A DNA stretch of 64,000 nt from Arthrobacter sp. CAN_C5 (GTDB lineage: Bacteria; Actinomycetota; Actinomycetes; Actinomycetales; Micrococcaceae), in assembly GCF_017875735.1 (NCBI RefSeq), contig NZ_JAGGMZ010000001.1, forward strand, positions 2,356,001-2,420,000, given 5' to 3'. A model generated the notes under the pieces. It saw only the letters and a program-made list of their open reading frames with translations, was not told the origin of the DNA and searched no databases. Made by a program: the position numbers and the translations under genes. Below, piece by piece: positions 38,006 to 48,684 of the stretch (its first letter is position 1; each line of letters opens with the position of its first letter).

Positions 38006-38686
38006 TCAGCTTTGCTGGAGCCTGTGGTCCTCGAGGAGGGGCAGACGGTGGTTCAACCGGTCGCGTTTCGTCTGGAGGTACCGCTGGTTCTCGGCCCGCG
38101 CCGGCACCTCGGAGGGCACCATTGCGGTCACCTCGATGCCGTGAACCCGGAGATTGTCCCGCTTCTCCGGGTTGTTGCTGAGGAGCCGGATGGACTGCAA
38201 CCCCAGCTGGTGCAGGATCGCTGCGGCCGCCTGGTAGTCCCGCGAGTCCACGGGTAGGCCGAGCTGCTCGTTGGCTTCGACGGTATCCGCGCCGGTGTCC
38301 TGTAACGCGTAGGCGCGGATCTTGTTGGCGAGGCCGATCCCCCTGCCCTCCTGTCCGCGCAGGTACAGCACGGTGCCGCCCTGGTCGGCGACAAGCTGCA
38401 GTGCCTGTTCCAGCTGCTCGCCGCAGTCGCAGCGGAAGGAGGAAAAGACGTCGCCGGTCAGGCACTCGGAGTGCAGCCGGACCAGGGGCGCGGGACCGCC
38501 CGAGTGCCCGTTCCCGTTCTCTTGCCCCCTCCCGGCCGCGGAGAGGCTCAGATGTTCCACCCCTGTCACCTCGTCCGTCCAGGCCTGGGTGGTGAACCGT
38601 CCGAAAGCGGTCGGGAGGGTCACCACCGGCCCTCCGGTCACGTTCGAAGCGCTCACGGTGGAAGCGGTCACGTCGGAAGTAGTCAT
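38006..38686 (-). CDS. ribA: GTP cyclohydrolase II
   Basis: Opens GTP to start riboflavin synthesis. It is 226 residues. The zinc-binding cysteines are in [20 protein letters not shown], the catalytic region is [18 protein letters not shown], and the C-terminus has [12 protein letters not shown]. In many actinobacteria this domain is fused behind RibB; here it is a separate gene whose ATG overlaps the ribB stop by 4 bp. The N-terminal 30 residues are Thr/Ser/Val-rich and atypical. Confidence 0.95.
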   Translation of the reverse strand: MTTSDVTASTVSASNVTGGPVVTLPTAFGRFTTQAWTDEVTGVEHLSLSAAGRGQENGNGHSGGPAPLVRLHSECLTGDVFSSFRCDCGEQLEQALQLVADQGGTVLYLRGQEGRGIGLANKIRAYALQDTGADTVEANEQLGLPVDSRDYQAAAAILHQLGLQSIRLLSNNPEKRDNLRVHGIEVTAMVPSEVPARAENQRYLQTKRDRLNHRLPLLEDHRLQQS

Positions 38687-39351
38687 CGCGAGTCCTTCTC
38701 TGCAGCGGGTGCGGACGCCGTGTAGCCGAGCAGGTCCTTGATGGAGATCAGCGGCAGACCGTGCGCGTCGGCGAAGTCGCGGAGCGCGGGCAACCGCATC
38801 ATGTGACCCTCATCGTGGACCACTTCGGCGATGACCGCCGCGGGTTCCAGACCGGCAAGGGCGCACAGCTGCAGGCCCGCCTCGGTGTGCCCGGGGCGTT
38901 CACTCACCCCGCCGGGGGCCCCGCGCAACGGGAACAGGTGCCCCGGCCGGGTGAGGTCGGCCGCCGTCGTCGTCGGATCGGCGAGCAGGCGCGCAGTGCG
39001 GGCCCGGTCGGCGGCGCTGATGCCGGTGGAGACGCCCACCGCCGCGTCGCAGGACACCGTGTACGCCGTTCCCTTGGCGTCCTCGTTGACGGCGGTCATC
39101 GGCGGCAGCAGCAACCGGTCAGCGACCTCCCCGGAGATGGGGACGCACAGTACTCCCGAGGTGTAGCGGACGGTCCACCCGACCAACTGTTCGGTGGCCC
39201 ATTGGGCAGCGAAGATGATGTCACCTTCGTTTTCGCGGCGCTCGTCATCGACGACGACGACGGCCCGGCCAGCGGCCATCGCCGCCACCGCTGCGGGGAC
39301 AGCGTCGAGCCGGACGGGCTGGGTTGCCGGTTCGGTGTGGTGGGTGGTCAT
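38683..39351 (-). CDS. ribB: 3,4-dihydroxy-2-butanone 4-phosphate synthase
   Basis: Makes the four-carbon unit of riboflavin from ribulose 5-phosphate. It is 222 residues. The acidic metal loop is [19 protein letters not shown], with [22 protein letters not shown] and the closing [22 protein letters not shown]. It is a stand-alone RibB without a fused GTP cyclohydrolase II domain. Its start overlaps the ribE stop by 4 bp. Confidence 0.95.
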   Translation of the reverse strand: MTTHHTEPATQPVRLDAVPAAVAAMAAGRAVVVVDDERRENEGDIIFAAQWATEQLVGWTVRYTSGVLCVPISGEVADRLLLPPMTAVNEDAKGTAYTVSCDAAVGVSTGISAADRARTARLLADPTTTAADLTRPGHLFPLRGAPGGVSERPGHTEAGLQLCALAGLEPAAVIAEVVHDEGHMMRLPALRDFADAHGLPLISIKDLLGYTASAPAAEKDSR

Positions 39352-40058
39352 GACTGGGGCTCGACAATCGCTGGTGGAACCGTGGGCTTGCTGACCGCCG
39401 GCTTCTGGATGGGCAATGACTGGGTGTTCGGTGACTGCCAGGCGGGCAGCATGAAACTCATGAGCCGCTCCGCGTATTTGGCCAGCACGTCCATTTCCAG
39501 GTTCACCGAGTCACCTGCCCGCTTCACACCGAGGTTGGTTTCCTGCAGGGTGGTGGGGATCAGGCCCACCTCGAACCAGGGGTCCGGGGCGGCGGCAGCG
39601 CTGACGGCGCTGACGGTGAGGGAGACGCCGTCGACGGTGATGGATCCCTTCTCGGCGGCGTACCGGGCCAGCCGGGTCGGCAGGCCGAACCGCAGCCGGT
39701 GCCAGGCGCCTTGGTTTTCGCGCTCCAGCAGGGTACCGATGCCGTCGACATGGCCCTGGACCACGTGTCCGTCCAGTCGCCCGGTTGCCGGGACGCACCG
39801 TTCCAGGTTCACGGCGCTGCCGGGAGCGAGTAACCCGGTGGTGGTCCGGAGCAGGGTCTCCCCCATCACGTCCACCATGATCCTGCCCTCGTCGACGCTG
39901 GTCGCCGTGAGACAGACGCCGTTGACGGCGATCGACCCGCCGAAGCCCAGGTCCTGTCCGGTGGTGGGCGCGTCGAAGACGAGGACGGCGCTGGTCTGGT
40001 CTGCCGCGACCTCGAGTGAGACAACACTGCCCTTTTCAGCGACTATTCCTGTGAACAT
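39348..40058 (-). CDS. ribE: Riboflavin synthase alpha chain
   Basis: Dismutates two lumazines to riboflavin. It is 236 residues with two lumazine-binding repeats: [16 protein letters not shown] with [14 protein letters not shown], and [14 protein letters not shown] with [14 protein letters not shown]. About 35 extra C-terminal residues ([20 protein letters not shown]) extend past the usual end. It overlaps ribD by 16 bp and ribB by 4 bp. Confidence 0.95.
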   Translation of the reverse strand: MFTGIVAEKGSVVSLEVAADQTSAVLVFDAPTTGQDLGFGGSIAVNGVCLTATSVDEGRIMVDVMGETLLRTTTGLLAPGSAVNLERCVPATGRLDGHVVQGHVDGIGTLLERENQGAWHRLRFGLPTRLARYAAEKGSITVDGVSLTVSAVSAAAAPDPWFEVGLIPTTLQETNLGVKRAGDSVNLEMDVLAKYAERLMSFMLPAWQSPNTQSLPIQKPAVSKPTVPPAIVEPQS

Positions 40059-41191
40059 GTGCTGGGTCCTTTGCTGCTGGTGATCGTTCGGTGAGAAGAC
40101 TGGGTGGAAGCCGGGTCGGTGCGCCCGTCAGCGGCCACGACCGGGCTGAGGTGGAGGCGGACGTCGCTGCCGCACTGGCTGAGTGCCGCACCACCGCGCG
40201 GGTCCAGCACCCATCTGCTGGCGTCCTGCAGGGAGCCGATCCCGAGCGAGTGGATGGCCGGGGTGCCGGCGCCGAGAAGCAGTGGTGCCTGGTAGATGAA
40301 CAGTTCGTCCACCAACCCGGCGGCGAGGAAGGCGGAGGCGATGGTGGGACCGCCCTCGATCATGAGGTGGCCGACGCCGTCGTCGTAGAGGTGTTTCACC
40401 GCTTCCAACGGATCGCGGGTGGCGAGGTGGACAAAGTTTCCGGTGCGGATGGCGGCGTCGTCGGGGACGGCACGCAGACCCATCGCCACGCGCAGGGGCT
40501 GCCGGACGGCAGTGGAGCCGTCGGCGTGCCGGGCAGACAGCCGGGGGTCATCGGCAAGCACAGTGCCGGTACCAACGAGCACAGCATCGGCACGGCGCCG
40601 GATCGAGTGCCCGTCGCTGCGCGACTCGGGACCGGTAATCCACTGGCTCGCGCCGTCAGCGGCTGCGACACGGCCGTCGAGGGTCTGGGCGGTCTTGAGC
40701 GTGATGAAGGGCCGGCGTGAACTGGTGGCAGCCCGCCACCGGTGGTTCAGGAGCTGTGCCTCAGCTGCGAGCAGCCCGCCCACGGTGTCGACGCCGTGGG
40801 TGCGAAGCCAGCCCGCGCCGCCTGCTGCCGGGCCGTGGTCGTCGTGGGCGGAGAAGACCACACGGGTAATTCCAGCGGCCACGATGGCCTCGGTGCAGGG
40901 TCCGGTACGGCCCGCGTGGCTGCAGGGCTCGAGGGTGCAGACGAGGGTGCATCCAGAGAGGTCCGCACGCTGCGTCCGGGCGTCGGCAAGGGCGGCAATT
41001 TCGGCGTGGGGCGTGCCGGCACCCTGGTGGTAGCCCGCTCCGATGACCCGCTGTTGTTCGTCGAGGATGACGGCCCCCACCAGGGGGTTGGCGCCGCGTA
41101 CCCCGCGGCCCGCGAGGTCGAGGGCGCGCAACATGGCGGTCGTCTCAGCGTCTGGCACCGCTGCCGGATCGGTGTGCGTCACGGCGGTCAC
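40043..41191 (-). CDS. ribD: Riboflavin biosynthesis deaminase/reductase
   Basis: Two-domain enzyme for the second and third steps of riboflavin synthesis; 382 residues. The N-terminal deaminase has zinc ligands in GTPHAEIAAL and CTLEPCSHAGRTGPC. The C-terminal reductase has ITLKTAQTLDGRVAA, SDGHSIRRRADAVLVG and LMIEGGPTIASAFL. The C-terminal 35 residues are poorly conserved and overlap the ribE start. It begins in an ATGA overlap with ribM. Confidence 0.95.
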   Translation of the reverse strand: MTAVTHTDPAAVPDAETTAMLRALDLAGRGVRGANPLVGAVILDEQQRVIGAGYHQGAGTPHAEIAALADARTQRADLSGCTLVCTLEPCSHAGRTGPCTEAIVAAGITRVVFSAHDDHGPAAGGAGWLRTHGVDTVGGLLAAEAQLLNHRWRAATSSRRPFITLKTAQTLDGRVAAADGASQWITGPESRSDGHSIRRRADAVLVGTGTVLADDPRLSARHADGSTAVRQPLRVAMGLRAVPDDAAIRTGNFVHLATRDPLEAVKHLYDDGVGHLMIEGGPTIASAFLAAGLVDELFIYQAPLLLGAGTPAIHSLGIGSLQDASRWVLDPRGGAALSQCGSDVRLHLSPVVAADGRTDPASTQSSHRTITSSKGPSTCSQE

Positions 41192-41868
41192 CTCAGCGTG
41201 GGATCAGGTAGCAGGATATCGACACGGGGTTTGCTCTCCCGGGCGCGCATCCAGACGAAAAAGCCGATCAGGGTGAAGATTCCGTAGAACAGGTACATGA
41301 AGGCGGTGGCGTAGTAGCCGGCGCTGAAGAGCAGGGGCACCCCGACGACGTCGACGGCGACCCAGATAAGCCAGAACTCGACCCACCCCTTGGCCATGCC
41401 GATGGTGGCGAGCAGTGATCCTACGAAGGTCCAGGCATCGGCCCACACCGGTTCGTAGGAGCCAAGCAGCCGGAAGAGGGGTGTGATCGCAACGGTGCCG
41501 AGAATCATGCCGGCGACCAGACCGATCCGTGCCCGGGTGGGAGCCCACCGCGGTGTGATCGCGTGGCCGTCGGGCTGGGTGCTGGCCCGCCACTGACGCC
41601 ACCCGTACACGGCGACGGCAATGAACATGATCTGGCGGCCGGCCTGCCCCAGGAGGTTGGCGGCGTCGGCCCCGCCGAAGAAGGAGCCGAGGAAGACGGT
41701 GAGGAGCAGCAGGTTTCCGACGATGCCGACCGGCCAGGCCCACAGTTTCCGTCGCATCCCGCCGAGTGCGCTGAGCAGCCCGAAGACGTTGCCGATCACC
41801 TCGCGAAGCAATAGCGCGCTGCCGGCAACAGGGATCTGAGCGTCGAATAGCCACCTCAGAAAATCCAT
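41188..41868 (-). CDS. ribM: PnuC-like riboflavin transporter (RibM)
   Basis: A 226-residue integral membrane protein of the PnuC family with about seven helices. The conserved WPVGIVGNLLLLTVFLG and a late YLFYGIFTLIGFFVWMR are visible. Actinobacterial members in FMN-riboswitch operons (RibM, also called PnuX) facilitate riboflavin uptake; nicotinamide riboside is the alternative substrate for the wider family. As first gene behind the riboswitch and coupled to ribD by ATGA, riboflavin is favoured. The ATG at 41868 has AAGGGGA upstream; the longer frame runs into the leader. Confidence 0.85.
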   Translation of the reverse strand: MDFLRWLFDAQIPVAGSALLLREVIGNVFGLLSALGGMRRKLWAWPVGIVGNLLLLTVFLGSFFGGADAANLLGQAGRQIMFIAVAVYGWRQWRASTQPDGHAITPRWAPTRARIGLVAGMILGTVAITPLFRLLGSYEPVWADAWTFVGSLLATIGMAKGWVEFWLIWVAVDVVGVPLLFSAGYYATAFMYLFYGIFTLIGFFVWMRARESKPRVDILLPDPTLR

Positions 41869-41976
41869 GTCGTCCCCTTGTCTCGAGCGGTGCGCTCCGG
41901 GGTACGACAGGAACGGCCGGTGCCGGTGACGGCGCGCGAAGGCGCCAGCAAACCAGCACAGCCAAGGCTGCACATG

Positions 41977-42112
41977 CTTCTCCCATCCAGACTTTAACTG
42001 TCGGTGCCGGAATTTCACCGGCTCAACCGGCCACGCCAGCGCGGTAGCACTGGCAGCGGACGGGTCGCGGACTATCACCGCCGGTTCGGAATTACACCGA
42101 CCCCGGAGCACG
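41977..42112 (-). promoter_or_regulatory. FMN riboswitch (RFN element)
   Basis: Read on the minus strand, the RFN consensus is complete: GTCGGTGTAATTCCG, ACCGGCGGTGATAGTCC, GCGACCC, GGTTGAGCCGGTGAAATTCC, GCACCGACAGTTAAAG and GTCTGGATGGGAGAAG in order. It lies 108 nt before ribM. Binding of FMN should lower expression of ribM-ribD-ribE-ribB-ribA-ribH. I see no obvious intrinsic terminator before ribM, so control of translation initiation is plausible. Confidence 0.95.
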
Positions 42113-42254
42113 TTTGTGTGTATCAGTATTTCATAACCGGATTGGACGTGTGTCCATTCCCGTCACAATCCACCCCGTAACGCCTCACGCCGATACGTCG
42201 ATAGACACGCCCGAGGTTCTGAGGGGAGCAGCCCCTTAGGTGAACGGGGAAGGG

Positions 42255-44021
42255 CTAGTTCTTCTTCTCCGGTTTGAAGTCCACTCCGGCTTCCTTGCGC
42301 TGCTGCGCGGTGATCGGGGCAGGGGCGGCGGTCAGCGGATCGAACCCGCCACCGGACTTCGGGAAGGCGATGACGTCTCGGATGGACTCGGTACCGGCCA
42401 TCAGTGCGACGACCCGGTCCCAGCCGAACGCGATGCCGCCGTGAGGGGGCGCGCCGTACTTGAAGCCTTCGAGCAGGAAGCCAAACTTCTCCTGTGCGTC
42501 TTCCTGGCTGATACCCATCACCGAAAAGACCCGTTCCTGCACGTCACGCTGGTGGATACGGATCGAGCCGCCACCGATTTCGTTGCCGTTGCAGACAATG
42601 TCGTACGCGTAGGCCAGAGCGGTCTCGGGATCCTTGTCGAAGGTGTCCAGGTATTCGGGTTTTGGCGAGGTGAAGGCGTGGTGCACTGCTGTCCAGGCTC
42701 CCCCACCGACGGCGACGTCGCCCGCTGCGACAGCTGCCGATGCCGGTTCGAACATGGGTGCGTCGACCACCCAGACGAAGGCCCAGGCGTTCGGGTCGAT
42801 CAGGCCGGTGCGGTGGCCGATCTCAACGCGTGCCGCGCCGAGCAGAGCGCGGGACGGGGTCTTTTCCCCGGCCGCGAAGAAGATGCAGTCGCCTGGGTTA
42901 GCGCCGACCGCGGAGGGCAGGCCCTCGCGCTCGACGTCGGTGAGGTTTTTCGCGACGGGACCGCGAAGGCTGCCGTCGTCGTCGACCAGGACGTACGCGA
43001 GGCCCTTGGCACCGCGCTGCTTGGCCCATTCCTGCCAGGCGTCAAGCTGACGGCGGGGCTGGGAAGCCCCACCGGGCATGACGACGGCGCCGACGTAGGG
43101 TGCCTTGAAGACACCGAACTCGGTGTCCTTGAAGAACTCGGTCAGCTCGGTCAGCTCAAGCCCGAAACGCAGGTCGGGCTTGTCGGAGCCGAACCGGGCC
43201 ATCGCGTCGGCGTAGGTCATCCGCTGGATCGGGGTGGGGATTTCGACGTCGATCAGCTGCCAGAGTGCCTTGACCAGGTTCTCGCCCAGGGCCAGGACGT
43301 CGTCCTGCTCCACGAAGCTGGCTTCAATGTCGAGCTGGGTGAACTCTGGCTGGCGGTCCGCGCGGAAGTCCTCATCGCGGTAGCAGCGGGCAATCTGGTA
43401 ATACTTTTCGAAGCCGCCCACCTGGAGCAGCTGCTTGAACAACTGCGGGGACTGCGGCAGTGCGTACCAGGACCCGGGTGACAGGCGGGCGGGGACGACG
43501 AAGTCGCGGGCGCCCTCAGGCGTGGAACGGGTGAGGGTGGGGGTCTCGATTTCGACGTACCCGTCCTGGTGCAGCAGTTCGCGGGCCACCCGGTTCGCCT
43601 CGGAGCGCAGGCGGAGGTTGGCGTTCGGCGCGGGCCGGCGCAGGTCGAGGTAGCGGTGCTTCAGGCGGGCTTCCTCGCCTACCTCCACGTGCTCGTCGAT
43701 CTGGAAGGGCAGCGGGTCGGAGGTGTTCAGGATCGTGACCGTCTCGGCGATCACTTCGATGCCGCCGGTCGCCAGGGCCGGGTTCTCGTTACCCTCGGGG
43801 CGCTTCTCGACGGTGCCGGTGATCTGCAGGACGTACTCGTTGCGCAGTCCGTGGAACACTTCCTCTTCCCGGACCACCACCTGGGCGAACCCCGAGGCGT
43901 CGCGCAGGTCAAGGAATGCGACCCCGCCGTGATCTCGGCGGCGGGCTACCCAGCCTGCCAGGGTGACGGTGTGTCCAATGTGCTCGGTCCGCAGTGAACC
44001 GAGGTCATGTGTGCGCAGCAC
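42255..44021 (-). CDS. aspS: Aspartyl-tRNA synthetase
   Basis: Class II synthetase of 588 residues. The OB-fold anticodon-binding domain ([19 protein letters not shown]) is followed by motif 1, motif 2 ([20 protein letters not shown]), a GAD insert and motif 3 ([15 protein letters not shown]). I chose the GTG at 44021, with GGAAGGA upstream, which gives the family N-terminus [10 protein letters not shown]; the longer frame adds eight unconserved codons. Without an amidotransferase survey I cannot say whether it is discriminating or not. It is transcribed away from the permease gene at 44137. Confidence 0.96.
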   Translation of the reverse strand: MLRTHDLGSLRTEHIGHTVTLAGWVARRRDHGGVAFLDLRDASGFAQVVVREEEVFHGLRNEYVLQITGTVEKRPEGNENPALATGGIEVIAETVTILNTSDPLPFQIDEHVEVGEEARLKHRYLDLRRPAPNANLRLRSEANRVARELLHQDGYVEIETPTLTRSTPEGARDFVVPARLSPGSWYALPQSPQLFKQLLQVGGFEKYYQIARCYRDEDFRADRQPEFTQLDIEASFVEQDDVLALGENLVKALWQLIDVEIPTPIQRMTYADAMARFGSDKPDLRFGLELTELTEFFKDTEFGVFKAPYVGAVVMPGGASQPRRQLDAWQEWAKQRGAKGLAYVLVDDDGSLRGPVAKNLTDVEREGLPSAVGANPGDCIFFAAGEKTPSRALLGAARVEIGHRTGLIDPNAWAFVWVVDAPMFEPASAAVAAGDVAVGGGAWTAVHHAFTSPKPEYLDTFDKDPETALAYAYDIVCNGNEIGGGSIRIHQRDVQERVFSVMGISQEDAQEKFGFLLEGFKYGAPPHGGIAFGWDRVVALMAGTESIRDVIAFPKSGGGFDPLTAAPAPITAQQRKEAGVDFKPEKKN

Positions 44022-44136
44022 AGCATTCCTTCCGGGTGGGGGCATGGGGCATCATTCGCTACCCGCATATGAAAAGATCGTCTCGTCCGAGTTTACCGGT
44101 GATACCGGGACCCACCCGCCACGGCAGGGGAACCAC

Positions 44137-45387
44137 ATGGCCATGAGTAATCCGCCAGGGCTTCGGCGGCAGTTGGGCGGCTTCGACGCCACCACCGTGG
44201 GGATCGGGTCGATGATCGGTGCCGGCGTGTTTGTGGTGTTCGCGCCCGCGGCCGCGTCGGCGGGCAACTGGCTGCCCGTGGCTGTCGCGATCGCCGGTCT
44301 CGTCGCCTACTGCAATGCGGCCGCGTCGGCACAGCTGGCCGCGGTCCACCCACACAGCGGCGGCACCTACGTCTATGGGCGCCGCCAGCTCGGCCCGTGG
44401 CCCGGATTTGTGGCGGGCTGGAGCTTCGTGACCGGCAAGATCGCTTCCTGCGCGGCGATGGCCCTGACGTTTGGGCTCTACGCGGCGCCCGGGTTCGAAA
44501 CGGCTGCGGCCGTCGCGGCGGTGGTGGGCCTGACCGTGGTGAACCTGCTGGGGGTCACCCGCACGGCCCTGATGACGCGGATCATCGTGTCCCTGGTGGT
44601 CCCGGTGCTGGCGTTCGTGGTGGTCGCAGCTTTCGCCGCACCAGCGCCCTCCGACGCCGTGGCGCTGCCCACCACCTGGCTCGGCGTCCTCCAGGCCGCC
44701 GGGCTGCTGTTCTTCGCCTTCGCCGGGTACGCACGGATCGCCACCATGGGTGAGGAGGTCCGCGACCCGCGCCGCAACATCCCGGCGGCGATCTTCGGGT
44801 CCCTCGGGTTCACCCTGGTGTTGTACCTGCTGTTGTCCGTCGCACTGCTGGGGGCGCTGGGCCCGACGACGCTCGCTACCTCCCCTGCACCCCTCCGGGA
44901 GGTGTTCGCTGCCTCCACCTCGGGCATCCCGGCGACGGCGGTCACGGTGGCAGCTGCCCTCGCCAGCCTGGGCGCCCTGCTGGCCCTGATCGCCGGTGTC
45001 GGCAGGACCACCCTGGCCATGGCTCGGGAAGGCGACCTCCCCCGCGCGCTGGCCGGGATCTGGGAGCGCTTCGGCGTCCCGTATGCCGCCGACGTGGCGA
45101 CCGCCGTCGTCGTCATCGTCCTGCTCCTGACCACCGATGTGCTGACGGTGGTCGGCTTCTCGAGCTTCGGGGTACTGATCTATTACGCGATCGCGAACCT
45201 CTCGGCGTTCACCCTCACTGAGCGGCCGTGGCATTCCCCACGGGCGCTGAACGTGGTGGGCTTTTGCGGGTGCGTGCTGTTGGCGCTCACCCTGCCCGTG
45301 ACGTCGGTCGTCACGATGGTGACCGTGCTGGCGGCGGGGGTGCTGGGCCGCGCTGTCGTCGTCGGGGTGCGACGACGGCGAGCCTAG
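44137..45387 (+). CDS. APC-superfamily amino acid/amine permease
   Basis: A 416-residue membrane transporter with about 12 helices. TM1 carries the family's unwound GSMIGAGVF motif, followed by PHSGGTYVYGRRQLGPWPGFVAGW and the cytoplasmic GEEVRDPRRNIPAAIFGSL loop. It belongs to the amino acid-polyamine-organocation superfamily; the substrate cannot be told. The ATG at 44137 with AGGGGA upstream is preferred. It ends 31 bp before the convergent hisS stop. The low-charge, Ala/Val-rich sequence is typical for actinobacterial members of about 410-440 residues. Confidence 0.88.
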   Translation: MAMSNPPGLRRQLGGFDATTVGIGSMIGAGVFVVFAPAAASAGNWLPVAVAIAGLVAYCNAAASAQLAAVHPHSGGTYVYGRRQLGPWPGFVAGWSFVTGKIASCAAMALTFGLYAAPGFETAAAVAAVVGLTVVNLLGVTRTALMTRIIVSLVVPVLAFVVVAAFAAPAPSDAVALPTTWLGVLQAAGLLFFAFAGYARIATMGEEVRDPRRNIPAAIFGSLGFTLVLYLLLSVALLGALGPTTLATSPAPLREVFAASTSGIPATAVTVAAALASLGALLALIAGVGRTTLAMAREGDLPRALAGIWERFGVPYAADVATAVVVIVLLLTTDVLTVVGFSSFGVLIYYAIANLSAFTLTERPWHSPRALNVVGFCGCVLLALTLPVTSVVTMVTVLAAGVLGRAVVVGVRRRRA

Positions 45388-45417
45388 CGTGCCGGGGTGG
45401 CCCTCGGACGCGCCCGC

Positions 45418-46764
45418 CTAGCCGTCGGCGCGGACCACGGTCGGCAGCAGGTCGTCCGCTGGCGGGGACCAGGTGTCCGGGTCGGCTGGTTCCTGCGCGC
45501 CGGTGCGGATGTCCTTGACCTCGTGGGTGCCGTCCGCGGCAGTGAACCAGACGAACGGGATCCCCCGCCGGTCAGCGAACTTGATCTGCTTGCCGAATTT
45601 TTCGGCGGAGGCCGCCACCTCGGCCGAGATGCCGCGTCCCCGCAGGGAGGCGGCGATGTCCTGCGCGGCGGACCACGAGCTGTCGTCCGTCAACGAAATC
45701 AGCACGGCGGTGGGGACCTGCCGGGAGACAGAGGTGAAGTCCTGGCTGAGAATCCGGGACACCAGCCGCGTGACGCCGATCGAGAGGCCGACGCCGGGAA
45801 ACGTCCTGTTGCCCTTGCTGGCCAGGCTGTCGTAGCGGCCGCCTGAGCAGATGGATCCCAAGGATTCGTGCCCGTTAAGGACGGTTTCATAGACGGTTCC
45901 GGTGTAGTAGTCCAGACCGCGGGCGATGCTGAGGTCGGCGACCACCCGGCCCGGTGCCCGCCGGGACGCCTCGGCGATGACCTGCTCCAGCTCGCTCAGG
46001 CCCTCCTCGAGCAGCGGGTGCGTAACGCCCAGCGCGCGCACCTGTTCGACGAAGGAGACATCGGCGGTCCTGATCGAGGCGAGACGAAGCGCGAGAACCG
46101 CCTGGTCGGCGGTGGCGCCGAGTTCGGTCTGCAGCAGTGCGGTGACCTTCTCCGCGCCGATCTTCTCCAGCTTGTCGATGCTGCGCAGCACACCGGCGGT
46201 GTCGTCGAGGCCGATGCCCCGGTAGAAACCTTCGGCCAGCTTCCGGTTGTTCACGCGCACGGTGAAGTCGGGAATCGGCAGCGCCGAAAGGGCGTCAACC
46301 ACCACCAGGGCGAGCTCGACGTCGTACCGGAACGGGAGGACGCCGTCGCCGACGACGTCGATGTCGGCCTGGGTGAATTCACGGAACCGCCCGTCCTGGG
46401 GCCGCTCGCCCCGCCAGCACTTCTGGATCTGGTAGCGGCGGAACGGGAACGCCAGGTGGCCCGAGTTCTCCACCACGTAGCGCGCGAAGGGCACGGTCAG
46501 GTCGTAGTGCAGGGCGAGGCCGTCATCGGCGTTCGAGGCGCGGCCGCCGTCGTCGTCGGCCTGGAGCCGGGAGACGGCGTACACCTCCTTGTCGATCTCC
46601 CCCTTGCGGAGCAGATGGGACACGGTCTCAACGGCGCGGGTTTCAATGTTGGAGAAACCGTGCAGCTCAAAGGCCTTCCGCAGCGTGTCCAGCACATGGA
46701 GTTCGACCAGGCGCTCCTCCGGCAGCCATTCGGGAAAACCGGACAGTGAGGCCTTACGTGCCAT
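45418..46764 (-). CDS. hisS: Histidyl-tRNA synthetase
   Basis: Class II synthetase of 448 residues. Motif 2 region FRRYQIQKCWRGERPQDGRFREFTQ is the usual arginine loop, and the histidine-specific motif SIARGLDYYTGTVYE follows. The C-terminal anticodon-binding domain is present (TAVLISLTDDSSWSAAQDIA). The ATG at 46764 has AAGGAG 9 nt upstream. The longer sequence, with few of the short bacterial HisS deletions, resembles actinobacterial types. Confidence 0.95.
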   Translation of the reverse strand: MARKASLSGFPEWLPEERLVELHVLDTLRKAFELHGFSNIETRAVETVSHLLRKGEIDKEVYAVSRLQADDDGGRASNADDGLALHYDLTVPFARYVVENSGHLAFPFRRYQIQKCWRGERPQDGRFREFTQADIDVVGDGVLPFRYDVELALVVVDALSALPIPDFTVRVNNRKLAEGFYRGIGLDDTAGVLRSIDKLEKIGAEKVTALLQTELGATADQAVLALRLASIRTADVSFVEQVRALGVTHPLLEEGLSELEQVIAEASRRAPGRVVADLSIARGLDYYTGTVYETVLNGHESLGSICSGGRYDSLASKGNRTFPGVGLSIGVTRLVSRILSQDFTSVSRQVPTAVLISLTDDSSWSAAQDIAASLRGRGISAEVAASAEKFGKQIKFADRRGIPFVWFTAADGTHEVKDIRTGAQEPADPDTWSPPADDLLPTVVRADG

Positions 46765-47074
46765 GCGGCTGAGCTCCTTGCGGTACATCGCTTTCGGGTG
46801 ACTGGTGCGGCACTCACTTTAGGGGTTGCGGCGAGGCCACGCGAAACGCCGCAGTCCCATCGGAGCGGATATCCGGCCCGGCAACCGTCAGATTCCGCTG
46901 TCAGACCCTTATGCGTAAAGTAACCTCTGGGGCTGCACCGCTCCGCAGGAGATGAGCTCGCCGGAGGAAAGACAGGGAACGGTCCGCCGGCAGGTGCTGT
47001 GACGATAGACTCAGTAGCCCTGAACTAATTGCCACCAGGTAGCAGGCAAACCAACGAGCGAAAGACTTCTAGCG
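46765..47074. other. Divergent promoter region of hisS and the DUF349 gene
   Basis: About 310 bp between two divergently transcribed genes. No reading frame or known RNA element is seen. GATAGACT near 47004 could be a -10 region for the plus-strand gene, but this is weak. Confidence 0.4.
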
Positions 47075-48670
47075 GTGACACACAGTCAGCAATCCGACGA
47101 AACACCCCGTACCGACGAAACGTCAGGCGACGAGGAAACAACTACAGCTCCTGAGCAGGCGGCCCCCGAGGCTGCTGCGCCCGAGGAAGTAGCGGCTGAG
47201 GAAGCAGCGCCCGAGGCAGCGGCTGCCGAGACCCCAACCGCGGAAGCACCCTCACCCGAGGCAGCGCCCACAGCAGCGCCGGCCCCCACCGCGGCTCCCC
47301 GGCCGGTTCCCCACCCCAGTGCCACACCAAGCCCCGCTGCGATGGCACAGCGCTCGGGGGCGAAGCCCGGCGGGAAACCAGGTGCAGCAGTCACCGCTCC
47401 CCCGTCGCACAGCACTCCACTGAGCGAGGCCGCCAAGTTTGCCCGCGTCGAGGACGACGGCCACGTGTTCCTGATCGTCAACGGCGAGGAGCACGCCGTC
47501 GGCCAGTACCCTGATGCTTCGAAGGACGAGGCTCTCGCCTACTTCGTCCGCAAGTACGACGACGTCGCCAGCCAGATCGCATTGCTCGAGCAGCGGGTCC
47601 ATGCCAAGGCCCCGTCGTCCGACATGCAGAAGACCGCCGGTCACCTGCGGGAGCAGGTAGCCGAGAAGAAAATTGTCGGCGACGTGCTGGCCCTCGAAGC
47701 GCGTCTGGATGCGCTGACCGGCCTGATTACCGGGCTGGAAGCCGCCGAGAAGGCCGAGCAGGACGCGGTGAAGGCCGCCGAACTGGCCGCTCGCGAGGCG
47801 ATCGTCGCGGAGGCTGAGGAAATCGCCGGCCGCGATCCGTCCACCGTGCAGTGGAAAGCCAGCAGCACCCGGATGAACGAGCTGTTCGAAACCTGGAAGG
47901 CCGCGCAGAAGAACGGTATCCGGTTGGGCCGCGGCACCGAGGACGGCCTCTGGAAGCGGTTCCGCGCGGCGCGCACCATCTTCGACCGCCACCGCCGCGC
48001 CTACTTCTCCCAGCTGGACACCGACAACGCCTCGGCCAAGCAGGCCAAGGAGTCACTCATCCAGCAGGCGGAGGCGCTGTCCACCTCCACCGACTGGGGA
48101 CACACAGCCGGCGAGTACCGCAGGCTCATGGACGAGTGGAAGGCCTCCAAGCGGGCCAGCCGCAAGGACGATGACGCCCTCTGGGCACGGTTCCGTGCCG
48201 CCCAGGACAAATTTTTTACCGCCCGGAAGGCAACCAACGAGGCGATTGACGAAGAATACGGCGCGAACCTTGTGGTCAAGGAGGCGCTCCTCGTTGAGGC
48301 ACGCCAGCTGTTGCCGATCAAGAATCTCGGAGCAGCCAAAAAGTCCCTGCAGTCGATCCGGGACCGTTGGGAAGAAGCCGGCAAGGTGCCGCGGGCAGAC
48401 ATGGGCCGGATCGAAGCCGGCATCCGGGAAGTCGAGGACGCGGTGAAGGCCGCCGACGACGCCCACTGGGAGCGGACCAACCCTGAGACCCAGGCCCGCA
48501 CCAACAGTGCCCTGAGCCAGCTTGAGTCGACCATCGCAGCACTTCAGGAGGATCTGGACGCGGCGGAAAAGGCGGGCGACTCGAAGCGTATCGCCGCAGC
48601 CAGGGAGGCACTCGGTGCCCGGGAGCAGTGGATGGAGATGCTGCGCAAGTCGGCGCAGGACTTCTCCTAG
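47075..48670 (+). CDS. DUF349 coiled-coil protein
   Basis: A 531-residue soluble protein from a GTG start. The first 115 residues are a disordered Ala/Pro/Glu tail (AAPEEVAAEEAAPEAAAAET and on). DUF349 repeats follow, each with a W-x-x-x-Arg pattern: TEDGLWKRFRAARTIFDRHR, DDDALWARFRAAQDKFFTAR and a later RWEEAGKVPRADMGRIE, within long helices likely to form coiled coils. The family is widespread in actinobacteria and its function is not settled. It ends in a hairpin terminator. Confidence 0.85.
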   Translation: MTHSQQSDETPRTDETSGDEETTTAPEQAAPEAAAPEEVAAEEAAPEAAAAETPTAEAPSPEAAPTAAPAPTAAPRPVPHPSATPSPAAMAQRSGAKPGGKPGAAVTAPPSHSTPLSEAAKFARVEDDGHVFLIVNGEEHAVGQYPDASKDEALAYFVRKYDDVASQIALLEQRVHAKAPSSDMQKTAGHLREQVAEKKIVGDVLALEARLDALTGLITGLEAAEKAEQDAVKAAELAAREAIVAEAEEIAGRDPSTVQWKASSTRMNELFETWKAAQKNGIRLGRGTEDGLWKRFRAARTIFDRHRRAYFSQLDTDNASAKQAKESLIQQAEALSTSTDWGHTAGEYRRLMDEWKASKRASRKDDDALWARFRAAQDKFFTARKATNEAIDEEYGANLVVKEALLVEARQLLPIKNLGAAKKSLQSIRDRWEEAGKVPRADMGRIEAGIREVEDAVKAADDAHWERTNPETQARTNSALSQLESTIAALQEDLDAAEKAGDSKRIAAAREALGAREQWMEMLRKSAQDFS

Positions 48671-48684
48671 ACAATCCCCACGAG

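Noticed and set aside
44059..45234. 391-codon minus-strand frame opposite the APC permease gene
   Set aside because: Composition is Arg/Gly/His-rich and without motifs, and the plus strand encodes a clear 12-helix transporter.
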